A DNA stretch of 64,000 nucleotides from Blastomonas ursincola (GTDB lineage Bacteria; Pseudomonadota; Alphaproteobacteria; Sphingomonadales; Sphingomonadaceae): positions 637,638 to 701,637 of the forward strand of contig NZ_VDES01000002.1 in assembly GCF_013607875.1 (NCBI RefSeq). The letters are read 5' to 3'. Shown here one piece after another: positions 27,095 to 36,859 of the stretch. Each line of letters begins with the position of its first letter. The stretch's first letter is position 1. Under the pieces are notes generated by a model. That model worked only from the letters and a program-made list of their open reading frames with translations. It was not told the DNA's origin and made no database searches. Made by a program: the position numbers and the translations under genes.

Positions 27095-28906
27095 TCAAGC
27101 GGCCTCTCCAAAATGGGCGTCGTCTTCGTCTGCGACGCCTCGTGTCAAATCGAGTGCAAAGCCCTGGACCCGCTCCTGCTGATGCGCCACGCTATGGGGC
27201 TTCGGCTTGGAGGCGGCGGGCTTGGCGGGTTTCGCGGTGCGCTTGGGCTGAGCGCTGGCCGGACGGCGGACACTCTGCACGGCGCGGCCATGGCCGCTTG
27301 CGTCGACGCGGAAGAAGGCGATGGTCTGCTGCAGTTCCTCGGCCTGGCTTGCCAGTTCCTCGGAGGTCGAGCTGATCTGCTCGGAGGCGCTGGCGTTCTG
27401 CTGCGTCACCTTGTCGAGCTGCTGGATCGCCTCGTTGATCTGCGCAGTGCCGATGTCCTGTTCGCGGCAGGCGGCGCTGATCTCGGACACCAATTCGGCG
27501 GTCCGGCGGATATCGGGGACGAGCCTTGCGAGCATCTCGCCTGCTTCGCCTGCAGCCTTGACCGTGTCGGACGACACCTGGCTGATTTCTGCGGCAGCGC
27601 CCTGGCTGCGCTCGGCAAGCTTGCGCACCTCTGAGGCGACGACCGCGAAGCCGCGCCCATGCTCGCCGGCACGCGCCGCCTCGACAGCCGCATTCAAGGC
27701 GAGCAGGTCGGTCTGGCGGGCGATCTCCTGGACGATGCCGATCTTCTCGGCGATCATCTGCATCGCGCCGACAGCCTTGTTCACGGCCTCGCCGCTGATC
27801 TCGGCATCCTTGGACGACTGGCGCGCGATCTTCTCGGTCTGCGCAGCATTGTCGGCGTTCTGCTTGATGTTCGCAGCCATTTCTTCCATCGAGGCCGAGG
27901 CCTGTTCGGCGGCGGCGGCCTGTTCGGTCGCGCCCTGCGAGACCTGTTCGGAGCTCGAGGACAGTTCCTGGCTGCCGGCAGCAACGTTGCCGATGGCGGC
28001 GGTGGTGTCGGCGACGACGATGCGCAGCCGCTCGACCATCGCGATCAGCGCGTGGCCCAGCTTGTCCTCATCGGACAGCGCGGTGTGCTGCACGGTCAGG
28101 TCGCCATGCGCGATGGTTTCGGCGAGCGCCGCGGTCTGGCGCAGGTTGGCGGTCATGCGGTTGACGGTATCGACCAGGTCCTTGATCTCGTCGTTGGTGG
28201 TGACCACGACATCCTTGTCGAGATCGCCGATGGCAACGGCATCGATGGCGACGCTCACATTCTTCAGCCCGCGCGAGATGGTCAGCGAGATCCAGATGGC
28301 AGCGGCAATGCCCGCGATCATGGCGACGACCAGCAGCCCGATGAACAGGTTGCGCGCGTCGGCATAGGCTTCGTCGCCCTCGATGCTGGCCTTTTCACCG
28401 CCCTCCACGTTCAGCTTGACGAGCTTCAGCAGCTCGTTGGAGAAGCCGTCGAACAGCGTGACGCTGCTGATCAGCAATGCAGTGGCTTCGGCATTCTGAT
28501 TGTTGCGCGACAGAGCGAGGAAGCGTTCGCTGGTCCGCTGATATCTCGCGAATTTTTCTTCGAAATTCTCGTAGATTTCGCGTTCGCTGTCCGATGAGAT
28601 CAGCTTTTCGTAGCGGCTGCTCTGCTTTTCGATTTCCTTCGCGATCGCATCGATTTCGCCCTCGACTTTGCGCATTTCCTCTGCGTCGGTCGTAACGACA
28701 TGGCGATACTGCTTGATCCGCAGGTCCGACGTCGCGGTGTTGATCCGGTGGATGGCATCGATGCTGGGCATCCAGTTCTTCGCCAGATCGGTCGACTTGT
28801 CGTTGATGGTCGACATGTTGGTGATGCCGAAAACACCGATAATGCCGGTGATCAGCAGCAGAAAGGCGAAGGCGCCCGCCAGTTTTGCCTTGATGGTTGC
28901 ACGCAT
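27095..28906 (-). CDS. Methyl-accepting chemotaxis protein, transmembrane (receptor 2 of operon)
   Basis: 603 residues from the ATG at 28906, the same MRATIK start context as receptor 3. Membrane helices at about 10-30 and 190-210 bracket a periplasmic four-helix sensor different in sequence from that of receptor 3. A HAMP segment and an additional HAMP-like linker ([19 protein letters not shown]) precede the conserved signalling hairpin. The tail ([19 protein letters not shown]) ends DDAHFGEAA. The sensor divergence with near-identical output suggests a duplicated receptor given a new input domain. Confidence 0.95.
   Translation of the reverse strand: MRATIKAKLAGAFAFLLLITGIIGVFGITNMSTINDKSTDLAKNWMPSIDAIHRINTATSDLRIKQYRHVVTTDAEEMRKVEGEIDAIAKEIEKQSSRYEKLISSDSEREIYENFEEKFARYQRTSERFLALSRNNQNAEATALLISSVTLFDGFSNELLKLVKLNVEGGEKASIEGDEAYADARNLFIGLLVVAMIAGIAAAIWISLTISRGLKNVSVAIDAVAIGDLDKDVVVTTNDEIKDLVDTVNRMTANLRQTAALAETIAHGDLTVQHTALSDEDKLGHALIAMVERLRIVVADTTAAIGNVAAGSQELSSSSEQVSQGATEQAAAAEQASASMEEMAANIKQNADNAAQTEKIARQSSKDAEISGEAVNKAVGAMQMIAEKIGIVQEIARQTDLLALNAAVEAARAGEHGRGFAVVASEVRKLAERSQGAAAEISQVSSDTVKAAGEAGEMLARLVPDIRRTAELVSEISAACREQDIGTAQINEAIQQLDKVTQQNASASEQISSTSEELASQAEELQQTIAFFRVDASGHGRAVQSVRRPASAQPKRTAKPAKPAASKPKPHSVAHQQERVQGFALDLTRGVADEDDAHFGEAA
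27310..27976. repeat. 667-bp receptor repeat, copy 2
   Basis: Second direct copy of the receptor signalling-domain repeat, within receptor 2; colinear and ungapped against copies 1 and 3. Confidence 0.85.
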
Positions 28907-29017
28907 GGGTTCAGTCTCACTTCGGTCAAATGGGGTGGGCGCGCGGGGTCGCTCGCCACCTGGGGTGGTCACTGGGTGTCAAAAATTCGGATGGGGTCAG
29001 GCGTCAGACAGGCCGGA

Positions 29018-30961
29018 TCATGCTGCCTCTCCAAAATCGGCATCATCATCGTCGGCTACGCCGCGTTCCAGATCCAGCGCAAAGCCCTTCACCCGCTCCT
29101 GCTGATGCGCCACGCTATCGGCCTTCGGCCTGGCAGCGGCGGGCCTGACGGGCTTTGCCGTCTTGCCCACGGGCCTGGCGGTTCTGGCTGCGACAGGCTT
29201 GGGCGTCTTGGGCCGGGCGCGGGGGGCTTGTCGCTCGTCAAGCTGGAAGAAGGAAACGGTCTGCTGCATCTCCTCGGCCTGGCTGGCCAGTTCCTCGGAG
29301 GTGCTGCTGATCTGCTCGGAGGCGCTGGCATTCTGCTGCGTTACCTTGTCGAGCTGCTGGATCGCCTCGTTGATCTGTTCGGTGCCGATATCCTGCTCGC
29401 GGCACGCGGCGCTGATCTCGGACACCAGTTCGGCGGTCCGGCGGATGTCCGGCACCAGCTTGTTCAGCATCTCGCCGGCTTCCGCGGCGGCCTTGACGGT
29501 CTCCGACGAGACCTGGCTGATTTCGGCCGCGGCGCCCTGGCTGCGCTCGGCAAGCTTGCGCACTTCGGAGGCGACGACCGCAAAGCCGCGCCCATGTTCG
29601 CCGGCACGCGCGGCCTCGACCGCGGCGTTGAGCGCGAGCAGGTCGGTCTGGCGTGCGATTTCCTGCACGATGCCGATCTTGTCGGCGATCGTCTGCATCG
29701 CGCCGACGGCCTTGTTCACCGCCTCGCCGCTGACCTCGGCATCCCTGGCCGACTGGCGCGCGATCTTTTCGGTCTGCGCGGCATTGTCCGCATTCTGTTT
29801 GACGTTCGCGGCCATCTCTTCCATCGCCGCAGAAGCCTGTTCGGCGGCAGCGGCCTGCTCGGTCGCGCCTTGCGATACCTGTTCGGAGCTCGACGAGAGT
29901 TCCTGGCTGCCTGCGGCCACCTGCGCTGCGGCGTCGGTGACGTTCGAGGCAAAGCCGGTCAGGCTCTCGATCAGGTTGTTGATCGAATCCTTCATCCGGC
30001 GATGGTCGCCCTCGCACTCGATCTCGACCCGTTCGGTCAGCGCCCCGGTGCTCACCAGGTCGAGCACCCGGTTGCCCTCGGCGATCGGCAGCAGGATGGC
30101 ATCGAGCATGCCGTTGATCGAACCGACGACGCGGCCGAAATCGCCGGGAAAGTCGCCGGCATTGCCGCGCTCTTCCAGCCGCCCTGCGGCGGACGCGTCG
30201 ATCAGGCGCTGGATTTCGCCGATGATCGCCTGGAAATTGGCGCGCAGCAGCTCGATCGTGTCGTTGATGAACGCCTTCTTGCCGGGCAGCTGCTCCATCG
30301 GCGCGTTGAAATTGCCCTCACCGAACTGCTGGATGCAGGCCATCGCCTTTTTCTTGGCCGCGATATGGTTGGCGACCATCACGTTGATGCCTTCGGCCAT
30401 CCTGGCGAAATCGCCCTCGAACTTGCCGACGGGCACGAACACGTCGATATCGCCCCGATCATGTTCGGCGGACATGGTGTTCATCTCGCGGATCAGCCCG
30501 CGCAGATTGCCACGCAGCTGTTCGATGGTGTCGTTGATGAACGCCTTCTTGCCCGGAAGCTTCTCGAAGGGGACATCGAAATTGCCGCCGGCAAATTCCT
30601 GGATGCAGGCCATCGCGCTCTTCTTGACCGCAATATGCGCCTCGACCAGTTCGTTCACCGTCTGCGCGATCATCGCAAATTCGCCCGGGTAATCTGCCGG
30701 GCGCAGTGCAACGTCGATATCGCCGCGCGCATGTTCCGCCAGCACATGGTCCACCCCGGTGCGCAGCGCCTGGACAGGCCTGTGCGCGGTGTCGAGCAGT
30801 TCGTTGACCGCGAGCAGCATCGCGCGCGCCCCGCCGGTGGCGCTCATCGCGTCAGCCCGCGCCGCGTTGTCTCCCCCGGCCAAGGCACGCGTGACGCGTT
30901 GGACCTCTTCGGTGGCATAGTCGAAATGCGAACTCGACTTCAGGGAAACATACGGACGCAT
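29018..30961 (-). CDS. Soluble poly-HAMP methyl-accepting chemotaxis protein (receptor 1 of operon)
   Basis: 647 residues with no membrane helix. Residues about 90-255 hold two tandem copies of a roughly 94-residue unit (pattern RGDIDV, then MVxxHIxxKK, AMACIQx[14 protein letters not shown]), each a HAMP-type coil with its linker, and a third diverged HAMP ([17 protein letters not shown]) before the standard signalling hairpin. Its tail ends DDADFGEAA. It probably senses an intracellular signal; no heme, PAS or other ligand domain is seen, so the poly-HAMP region itself or a partner must supply input. Confidence 0.93.
   Translation of the reverse strand: MRPYVSLKSSSHFDYATEEVQRVTRALAGGDNAARADAMSATGGARAMLLAVNELLDTAHRPVQALRTGVDHVLAEHARGDIDVALRPADYPGEFAMIAQTVNELVEAHIAVKKSAMACIQEFAGGNFDVPFEKLPGKKAFINDTIEQLRGNLRGLIREMNTMSAEHDRGDIDVFVPVGKFEGDFARMAEGINVMVANHIAAKKKAMACIQQFGEGNFNAPMEQLPGKKAFINDTIELLRANFQAIIGEIQRLIDASAAGRLEERGNAGDFPGDFGRVVGSINGMLDAILLPIAEGNRVLDLVSTGALTERVEIECEGDHRRMKDSINNLIESLTGFASNVTDAAAQVAAGSQELSSSSEQVSQGATEQAAAAEQASAAMEEMAANVKQNADNAAQTEKIARQSARDAEVSGEAVNKAVGAMQTIADKIGIVQEIARQTDLLALNAAVEAARAGEHGRGFAVVASEVRKLAERSQGAAAEISQVSSETVKAAAEAGEMLNKLVPDIRRTAELVSEISAACREQDIGTEQINEAIQQLDKVTQQNASASEQISSTSEELASQAEEMQQTVSFFQLDERQAPRARPKTPKPVAARTARPVGKTAKPVRPAAARPKADSVAHQQERVKGFALDLERGVADDDDADFGEAA
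29245..29911. repeat. 667-bp receptor repeat, copy 3
   Basis: Third direct copy, within the soluble receptor; more diverged than copies 1 and 2 but still ungapped. Confidence 0.85.
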
Positions 30962-30976
30962 GGCTTGATCCTCTCT

Positions 30977-31498
30977 CTAACTTGCCACGGCAGGATAGGC
31001 GGTGCCGCTCTCCGGCGACTTGGTATTGAAGATGGCTGACAGATCGGGCAGCACGACGATGCCGCCGGCCTGGCGGACGAGTTCGTGGACGAACTCCCGG
31101 CGCCAGCGCATTCCGACCACGGGCGGCTTTTCGCTATCCGCGTGGTTCAGCGTGGCGACTTCGTGCACCTTGTCGGTGCGGATGCCGATCTGGGTCGGCT
31201 CGCCGTCGATGGCGATCTCGATCACGATGATGCGGCTGTCGATGGTGTTTTCGGCTGCGGGCATGTCGAAGGCCAGCCGCAGGTCGGCAATCGGGATGAT
31301 CTTGCCGCGGAAGTTGACCACGCTGCGCACCAGCGGCGAGGCGCCGGGCACGATCGTCTCGGGCAGCAGATCGAGGATCTCGCGGACCAGCATCGCTTCG
31401 ACCGCAAAGGTCTCGCCCGCCAGATCGAAGGTCAGCACTTCCAGCTGGCCATCGGCATCCCAGTTCGCGGCGGATATCGGGGTGAGTGTGTCCTGCAT
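30977..31498 (-). CDS. cheW: Chemotaxis coupling protein CheW (copy next to cheA)
   Basis: 173 residues from the ATG at 31498, 4 bp after the cheA stop. CheW domain with EVLTFDLAGETFAVEAMLVR, SVVNFRGKIIPIADLRLAF and IVVLPDLSAIF. It has an extra N-terminal segment of about 15 residues and a C-terminal tail absent from the other CheW. Couples CheA to receptors; the two CheW copies may prefer different receptors. Confidence 0.93.
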   Translation of the reverse strand: MQDTLTPISAANWDADGQLEVLTFDLAGETFAVEAMLVREILDLLPETIVPGASPLVRSVVNFRGKIIPIADLRLAFDMPAAENTIDSRIIVIEIAIDGEPTQIGIRTDKVHEVATLNHADSEKPPVVGMRWRREFVHELVRQAGGIVVLPDLSAIFNTKSPESGTAYPAVAS

Positions 31499-31502
31499 GG
31501 GC

Positions 31503-33554
31503 TTATCCGGCGGCGCGCAGCCGCTCCTCCTGTTCCTGGCCAAAGGCGACGAGCTGGACCGCATCGAGGATCAGCGCAACGCTGCCGTCGCCCAGAATGG
31601 TCGCGCCGGCAAAGGTCGCCACATCGCGGTGCAGCGGCGACATGGACTTGATGACGGTCTGGTGGCTGCCGATGATCTGATCGACCACCAGGCCGACGCG
31701 TTCGCCGCCGGTGGTGATGACCACGATCTTCTGGTGCGGATCGGGCTTGGTGCCGGTGGCAAACATCTCGCGCAGCCGGATGAAGGGCACCAGCCGGTCG
31801 CGCAGCGTGATGAAGCTGCGACCGCGCGAACGCATGTCCTCTTCAAGGCTGAGCTCGATGCATTCCTCGACCACCGCCAGCGGGATGACATAGCAACCCT
31901 CGCCGACACGCACGAGAAGCCCTTCGATGATCGCCAGGGTGAGCGGAATGCGCAGCACCACGGTCGATCCGTCGCCCGGGTTCGAAGTGATGTCGATCGT
32001 ACCGCGCAGGCTCTCGATCGTGCGCTTGACCACGTCCATGCCGACCCCGCGCCCGGACAGGTTGGTAACCTGCGCCGCGGTCGAGAAACCGGGATGGAAG
32101 ATCATCTGCAGCAGCTCGGAATCGCTGATCTGCGCGCCGGGTTCGATCAGGCCCTGCGCCTCTGCCTTGGCGCGCACGCGCTCGCGGTTGATGCCGCGGC
32201 CATCGTCGCGAATGGTGATGAGCACCTCGCCGCCCGCCTGATGCGCGCTGAGCGTGACATGCCCGGCCTCGGGCTTGCCCGCAGCCACGCGCTCTTCGGG
32301 CGTTTCAAGCCCGTGATCGCAGGCATTGCGGATGAGGTGCACCATCGGATCGGCCAGACGCTCGATCACCGTCTTGTCGACTTCGGTGGTCTCGCCATGC
32401 GTCGAAAGCTCGATGGTCTTGCCGGTCTCGCGCGCCAGATCGTGCACCAGCCGGCGGAAGCGGCCGAACAGGCTGGCGACGGGAACCATGCGCAGCACCA
32501 TCATCGTGTCGCGCAGCTCGCTGGCGAGCCGCTCGATATCCTCGGCGACCGAGCGCAGGGCCAGCTCGCCCGCCGGCCCGCGAACGCCCTGGTTGGAAAG
32601 CTGCGCCAATCGGCTCTGCACGATCACCAGCTCGCCCACGCGGTCCATCAGCACGTCGAGCCGTTCGGCCGGAACGCGCACGCTTTCCTGCGCCTTTGCC
32701 GGGGCGACCTTGGCGTTGCGCGCGGCGTCGCCGGTGCCTGGCTCGATAGCGGCTGGCGTCGCCTGGGTGCTCGCGACCGAGCCGGTGTCCGCGGCAAGGG
32801 CGGTGGTCGGCGCGGCTTCGGCTTGCGTTTCGTCGGCGTCGTCCGCCTCGATCGGCACGATGTCGAGCGTCATGTCGTCCATCACGAAGATGAACACATC
32901 CTCGATATCCGCGCGCGAGGCATCACCGCGCAGCTCGACCTGCCAGCCGAGATGGCATTGGCTGGCATCCAGTTCGTCAAGCGACGGGATCTGGTCGGTC
33001 TGCGCGGTGACCTTCGCGTCGCCCAGCGACCGCAGCTCGTCCAACAGCATCAGAGGGTTGGTGCCATTGGTCATGCAATCGGTCGGCAGGCGGAAGGTGA
33101 TGCGCCAGCCGGAAGCGGCGGGCGCGGAAAGGGGGGCAGCAACGGATGCGGCGGTGGGCTCGACAGCCACTGACGCGTCGGCCGCGCCGATCGCCTGGTG
33201 CAGGCGGCCGAGTATTTCGTCGCCAACCGCTTCGAGCCCCGCTCCGTCGCCATCGACCAGCGCCTGCATGTGATCCATCGCGGACAGGATGACGGTGACC
33301 AGTTCCTCGGTGGCAGGCACCTGGCCCTTGCGGACGCGGTCGAACGCGGTTTCGCAATGATGGGTGAAGCCGGCCAGGGCATCGAAGCCGAACATCGCCC
33401 CCGAACCCTTGAGCGTGTGGAGGCCGCGAAACACGCTGTCCACCAAATCGTGGCTGGTCAGGTCGTGCGAGAGGTCGAGCAGCGCCTGTTCGATATCGCC
33501 GAGCAGCTCGCCGGCCTCGACGCGGAATGCGGCAATGGGGTCCTGCGCGCTCAC
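31503..33554 (-). CDS. cheA: Chemotaxis sensor histidine kinase CheA
   Basis: 683 residues from a GTG at 33554 that overlaps the cheY stop (GTGA). P1 Hpt domain with phospho-acceptor His46 (LHTLKGSGAMFG), a P2-like region, a Pro/Ala/Thr-rich linker, the dimerisation domain (AERLDVLMDRVGELVI), the HATPase domain with LIRNACDHGLE, ITIRDDGRGIN and GRGVGMDVVKRT, and a C-terminal CheW-like domain. Phosphorylates CheY and CheB in response to receptors. The longer upstream reading overlaps cheY in another frame and is rejected. Confidence 0.96.
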   Translation of the reverse strand: MSAQDPIAAFRVEAGELLGDIEQALLDLSHDLTSHDLVDSVFRGLHTLKGSGAMFGFDALAGFTHHCETAFDRVRKGQVPATEELVTVILSAMDHMQALVDGDGAGLEAVGDEILGRLHQAIGAADASVAVEPTAASVAAPLSAPAASGWRITFRLPTDCMTNGTNPLMLLDELRSLGDAKVTAQTDQIPSLDELDASQCHLGWQVELRGDASRADIEDVFIFVMDDMTLDIVPIEADDADETQAEAAPTTALAADTGSVASTQATPAAIEPGTGDAARNAKVAPAKAQESVRVPAERLDVLMDRVGELVIVQSRLAQLSNQGVRGPAGELALRSVAEDIERLASELRDTMMVLRMVPVASLFGRFRRLVHDLARETGKTIELSTHGETTEVDKTVIERLADPMVHLIRNACDHGLETPEERVAAGKPEAGHVTLSAHQAGGEVLITIRDDGRGINRERVRAKAEAQGLIEPGAQISDSELLQMIFHPGFSTAAQVTNLSGRGVGMDVVKRTIESLRGTIDITSNPGDGSTVVLRIPLTLAIIEGLLVRVGEGCYVIPLAVVEECIELSLEEDMRSRGRSFITLRDRLVPFIRLREMFATGTKPDPHQKIVVITTGGERVGLVVDQIIGSHQTVIKSMSPLHRDVATFAGATILGDGSVALILDAVQLVAFGQEQEERLRAAG

Positions 33555-33919
33555 CGGCCGAGCACCTTGGCAGCGATGCGGAGCAGCTGGTCGGGCACGA
33601 AAGGCTTGACCAACCATCCGGTGGCCCCGGCAGCGCGCGCTTCCTGCTTCATCGCCTCATCGGACTCGGTGGTGAGGAAGATGATCGGCGTGCCGAGCTG
33701 GATCGGCAGCTTGCGGATTTCGCGGATCATCTCCAGCCCGTTCATGTTGGGCATGTTGAGGTCGGCGATGATCATGTCGAACTTGGCAGCCTTGGCCTTG
33801 TTCAGGCCGTCCAGGCCATCCACGGCCTCGCTGACATCATAGCCCGCGCCATTTAGCGCGATGCGGATGGCCATGCGAAGGCTGGATGAATCGTCAACAG
33901 TCAGGATCGAGGCAGTCAC
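33551..33919 (-). CDS. cheY: Chemotaxis response regulator CheY
   Basis: 122 residues, a lone receiver domain. Acidic pocket at Asp9-Asp10 (LTVDDSSS), phospho-acceptor Asp53 (IIADLNMPNMNG), switch Thr in FLTTESDE and the conserved Lys in WLVKPF. When phosphorylated by CheA it binds the flagellar switch or, in this kind of cluster, possibly another motility target; no flagellar gene is in the window. Start overlaps the STAS gene stop (ATGA). Confidence 0.95.
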   Translation of the reverse strand: MTASILTVDDSSSLRMAIRIALNGAGYDVSEAVDGLDGLNKAKAAKFDMIIADLNMPNMNGLEMIREIRKLPIQLGTPIIFLTTESDEAMKQEARAAGATGWLVKPFVPDQLLRIAAKVLGR

Positions 33920-34227
33920 TGCGGAAGTCCTCCATGGAGCCAGGAATTGAGGTTAGCAGTTGGTAGCAGATCGGCGAGGCCGGCACGGGCCAGGGTCGCG
34001 GCGAGCTTTTCGTTGGCGTCGTTGGTAAATTCGACGGTTTTTCCGTTGCTTACCGCGTACAGATGCGCGGAGTAGACCGTCTGGAAAAACGAAAGGTCGA
34101 CTTCCTGCAGTTGCGAAGCATCGATTGTGACCTTGTCACATTCGCCCAGCGCCGTCAGGAGCTGATCTTTTAGCGCAGCGGAATTCTGGATATTGGCAGA
34201 ACTGCCAACATTTAAGGTCTTGTGCAT
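33916..34227 (-). CDS. STAS-domain protein, first gene of the chemotaxis operon
   Basis: 103 residues, a single STAS domain (KVTIDASQLQEVDLSFFQTV, with a serine in DLSFF at the usual phospho-site loop). STAS proteins act as partner-switch antagonists or signalling adaptors; in alphaproteobacterial chemotaxis operons such a protein commonly leads the operon, with unclear role. No cognate anti-sigma kinase is adjacent. A GGGGGGA ribosome site precedes its ATG. It is upstream of cheY with ATGA overlap, indicating tight coupling. Confidence 0.88.
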   Translation of the reverse strand: MHKTLNVGSSANIQNSAALKDQLLTALGECDKVTIDASQLQEVDLSFFQTVYSAHLYAVSNGKTVEFTNDANEKLAATLARAGLADLLPTANLNSWLHGGLPQ

Positions 34228-34689
34228 GATATTGTCCCCCCGGAACTTGACAGAGTTTTACGTCTGACTTTGTCAAATAATGGTTAACGCCGGAGCAACC
34301 ATAACCCTGATGACGGGTGGGCCTGGGAAGGCGAACGGGTCAGAGGGGCCACGTGTTCGGCCAATCCTGGAATTCTGCTCTAAAATCGCGGTTTTAATTG
34401 GCAGTAAAAGCCCATGATGAAGGCCAGGTTACCAGCGCAACAAGGCACCATAGAGCCGAGCACGGCCGCGATATGCGGTGGTTAATTTCGGGTATAGCGC
34501 AGAAATGAAGATAAAACCGCATTTTCACGGGTCATGTATTGGGAATCAACTTGGCTAGCGAACGATAGCGATTCGTCACAATCTGCCTCGGCCAACAGCC
34601 GGGACCCGAGACGTGGATGCTTGCCCCGTTTCAGGGCTCGGTCTATCTGGACCGCCTGCTATTTCCCGGCCCCCGTTGCGGAGTTTCTG
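34228..34689. other. Long divergent intergenic region between the chemotaxis operon and the S46 peptidase
   Basis: 462 bp, AT-richer than its surroundings. Holds the inverted repeat near 34.26 kb and scattered TTAA half-sites (34283, 34482) without a full CtrA box. No small gene is supported. Confidence 0.5.
34247..34276. promoter_or_regulatory. Inverted repeat upstream of the chemotaxis operon
   Basis: Arms TTGACAGAGT (34247-34256) and ACTTTGTCAA (34267-34276) are complementary at 9 of 10 positions around a 10-base centre, ending 20 bp before the first start codon. Read on the minus strand, the right arm also supplies a perfect TTGACA -35-like hexamer, but no good -10 follows at 17 bp. It could be an operator or a leader-RNA hairpin. 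Confidence 0.5.
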
Positions 34690-36822
34690 ATGCGCCATTC
34701 CCTGTTGCTTGCCTCCACCGCCCTGCTGATGTCTGTGCCTGCCCTCGCCGAAGAGGGCATGTGGCTGCCGGGCCAGACGCCCGCGCTGGGCGACAAGCTG
34801 AAGGCGGCCGGACTGGAGCTTTCGCCTGCCGATCTCGGCAATCTCAAGGCGGCGCCGCTGAATGCGATTGTTTCGCTGGGCGGATGCTCGGCGTCGTTCG
34901 TCAGCCCCGAAGGGCTGGTCGCGACCAATCATCACTGCGTCTACGGATCGATCCAGTATAATTCCAAGCCGGGCCAGGACTATCTGACCGATGGTTTTCT
35001 CGCAAAGACCCTTGGCGACGAACTGCCCGCCGCCCCTGGATCGCGCATCTATGTGATCGAGGATCTGCGCGATGTCACCGCTGCGATGAACAAGGGCATC
35101 ACCACCAAGCTTTCGGGGTTCGATCGCTACAACCGGCTGGAAGCGAACCGCAAGGCGCTGATCGCCGAATGCGAGAAGCAGGCCAATCGCCGCTGCGACG
35201 TTCGCCCGTATTTCGGCGGGCAGACCTATTTCCTGCAGCAGCAGCTCGAGATCAAGGACGTGCGGCTGGTCTATGCGCCGGCGGGCGGCATCGGTAATTT
35301 CGGCGGCGAGACTGACAACTGGCAATGGCCGCGCCATACCGGCGATTTCGGTTTTTACCGCGCCTATGTCGCGCCCGATGGTTCGTCGGTGCCCTATGCC
35401 AAGGAGAACGTGCCCTACAAGCCCAAGTCCTGGCTCAAGATCGCCGACAAGCCGCTGCGCGAAGGCGATTTCGTGATGGTCGCAGGCTTTCCGGGCGTGA
35501 CCCAGCGCCACTGGACGGCGGCCGAGGTGCGCCATAATTTCGAGCAGGTCTATGCCATCGACCAGCAATTGCGCGCCGATTATTCCGCCGCGATCGAAAA
35601 GGCGGTGAAGGGCAACAAGGATGCCGAAATCAAATACGCCTCGATCCTGAAGGGTTCGGACAATTACAAGAAGAAGCTGCTCGGCGAGATTGCCGGCGCC
35701 GATGCCATCGACCTGCTGGGTCGCAAGGACAAGGCCGATGCCGATTTCCGTGCCTGGGTGGCGGCGGACCCTGCACGCACGAAAATGTACGGTCAGGCGC
35801 TGACCGATCTCGACGCGCTGGTCGCCGAATCAAATCAGGCGCGGGTGGACAATCTGCGTCTCGCCACGGTCAACCGCGCGCAGCTGCTCTCCGCCGCGCA
35901 GCTGCTCTATCGCTGGGCCAAGGAGCGTGGAAAGCCAGATGCCCAGCGCGAGCCGGGCTTCCAGGATCGCGATCGCCTGTCGATGCGCGAGCGGCTGACC
36001 CAGGTCGAGCGCCGCTACGATGCGGGCGTCGACCGGGTGCTGTTCCAGCAGGCGCTGGGCGAATATGCCAAGGTCGCAGCGGACAAGCGCAACGCGCCGC
36101 TCGAGGCGAAGATCGCCGAACTGGGCATGGACCGGCTCTATGCCGATACGCGGCTCGGCGTGACCGCCGACCGGTTGGGCTGGATGGACAAGCCGGCAGC
36201 CGAGTTCGAGGCTTCGACCGATCCGTTCATGCAGCTCGCCGTCGCCGCCTATCCGGGGCAGAAGGCCGATGAGGACAAGGCCAAGGAGCGTGCTGGTCGC
36301 CTGCAGGCGGCGCGCTCGGCGGTAATGGCGGGGCAGATCGCCTTTGCCAGGGAGCAGGGCCGCACGCTCTATCCCGATGCCAATGGCTCGCTGCGCTTCA
36401 CCTATGGCAAGGTGACGGGCAAGCAGCGCGATGGCCTGATCTGGACGCCGTTTACCACCGCTGAGGGCTTGGTCGCCAAACAGACCGGACGTGGCGAGTT
36501 TGACGCGCCCAAGGCCGCGATCGACAAGCTCAAGGCGCGCGATTTCGGCCGCTATGCCGACGAGAAGCTGGGCACGCTGCCGGTCGATTTTCTCTCCACC
36601 GTCGACATCACCAACGGCAATTCGGGATCGGCCACGCTCAACGCGCGCGGCGAGTTTGTCGGGCTGGCGTTCGATGGCACGCTCGACGGCGTGGTGTCGG
36701 ACTGGTCCTATGATGCCGCAATCAACCGCACCATCCATGTCGACAGCCGTTTCATGCTGTGGACGATGGACAAGGTCGATGGGGCGCAGCGCCTGCTGAC
36801 CGAAATGGGCGTCGGCCAGTAA
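34690..36822 (+). CDS. S46 family dipeptidyl-peptidase
   Basis: 710 residues from the ATG at 34690, chosen because it places a signal peptide (MRHSLLLASTALLMSVPALA) at the N-terminus; the frame extends further upstream without similarity. S46 enzymes (DPP7/DPP11 type) are periplasmic serine exopeptidases that release dipeptides from peptides. The catalytic His lies in ATNHHCVYGSIQ (His81/82), the Ser in NGNSGSATLN (Ser645), and the Asp in the conserved NFGGETDNWQWPRHTGDF region, whose residues also shape the N-terminal recognition site. Length fits the family. Confidence 0.93.
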   Translation: MRHSLLLASTALLMSVPALAEEGMWLPGQTPALGDKLKAAGLELSPADLGNLKAAPLNAIVSLGGCSASFVSPEGLVATNHHCVYGSIQYNSKPGQDYLTDGFLAKTLGDELPAAPGSRIYVIEDLRDVTAAMNKGITTKLSGFDRYNRLEANRKALIAECEKQANRRCDVRPYFGGQTYFLQQQLEIKDVRLVYAPAGGIGNFGGETDNWQWPRHTGDFGFYRAYVAPDGSSVPYAKENVPYKPKSWLKIADKPLREGDFVMVAGFPGVTQRHWTAAEVRHNFEQVYAIDQQLRADYSAAIEKAVKGNKDAEIKYASILKGSDNYKKKLLGEIAGADAIDLLGRKDKADADFRAWVAADPARTKMYGQALTDLDALVAESNQARVDNLRLATVNRAQLLSAAQLLYRWAKERGKPDAQREPGFQDRDRLSMRERLTQVERRYDAGVDRVLFQQALGEYAKVAADKRNAPLEAKIAELGMDRLYADTRLGVTADRLGWMDKPAAEFEASTDPFMQLAVAAYPGQKADEDKAKERAGRLQAARSAVMAGQIAFAREQGRTLYPDANGSLRFTYGKVTGKQRDGLIWTPFTTAEGLVAKQTGRGEFDAPKAAIDKLKARDFGRYADEKLGTLPVDFLSTVDITNGNSGSATLNARGEFVGLAFDGTLDGVVSDWSYDAAINRTIHVDSRFMLWTMDKVDGAQRLLTEMGVGQ

Positions 36823-36835
36823 ATCCGCTCGCCAG

Positions 36836-36859
36836 GGGCAGCGCTACTCGGCGCTGCCC
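36836..36859. terminator. Hairpin between convergent genes
   Basis: GGGCAGCGC (36836-36844) and GCGCTGCCC (36851-36859) form a perfect 9-bp stem with a six-base loop just after the peptidase stop and overlapping the flippase end. No clear T run, so termination strength is uncertain. Confidence 0.4.

Noticed and set aside
28700-33173. Very long plus-strand frames opposite the receptors, cheW and cheA
   Set aside because: Repetitive Leu/Gly/Asp-rich translations mirror the receptor repeats on the opposite strand and match no known protein.
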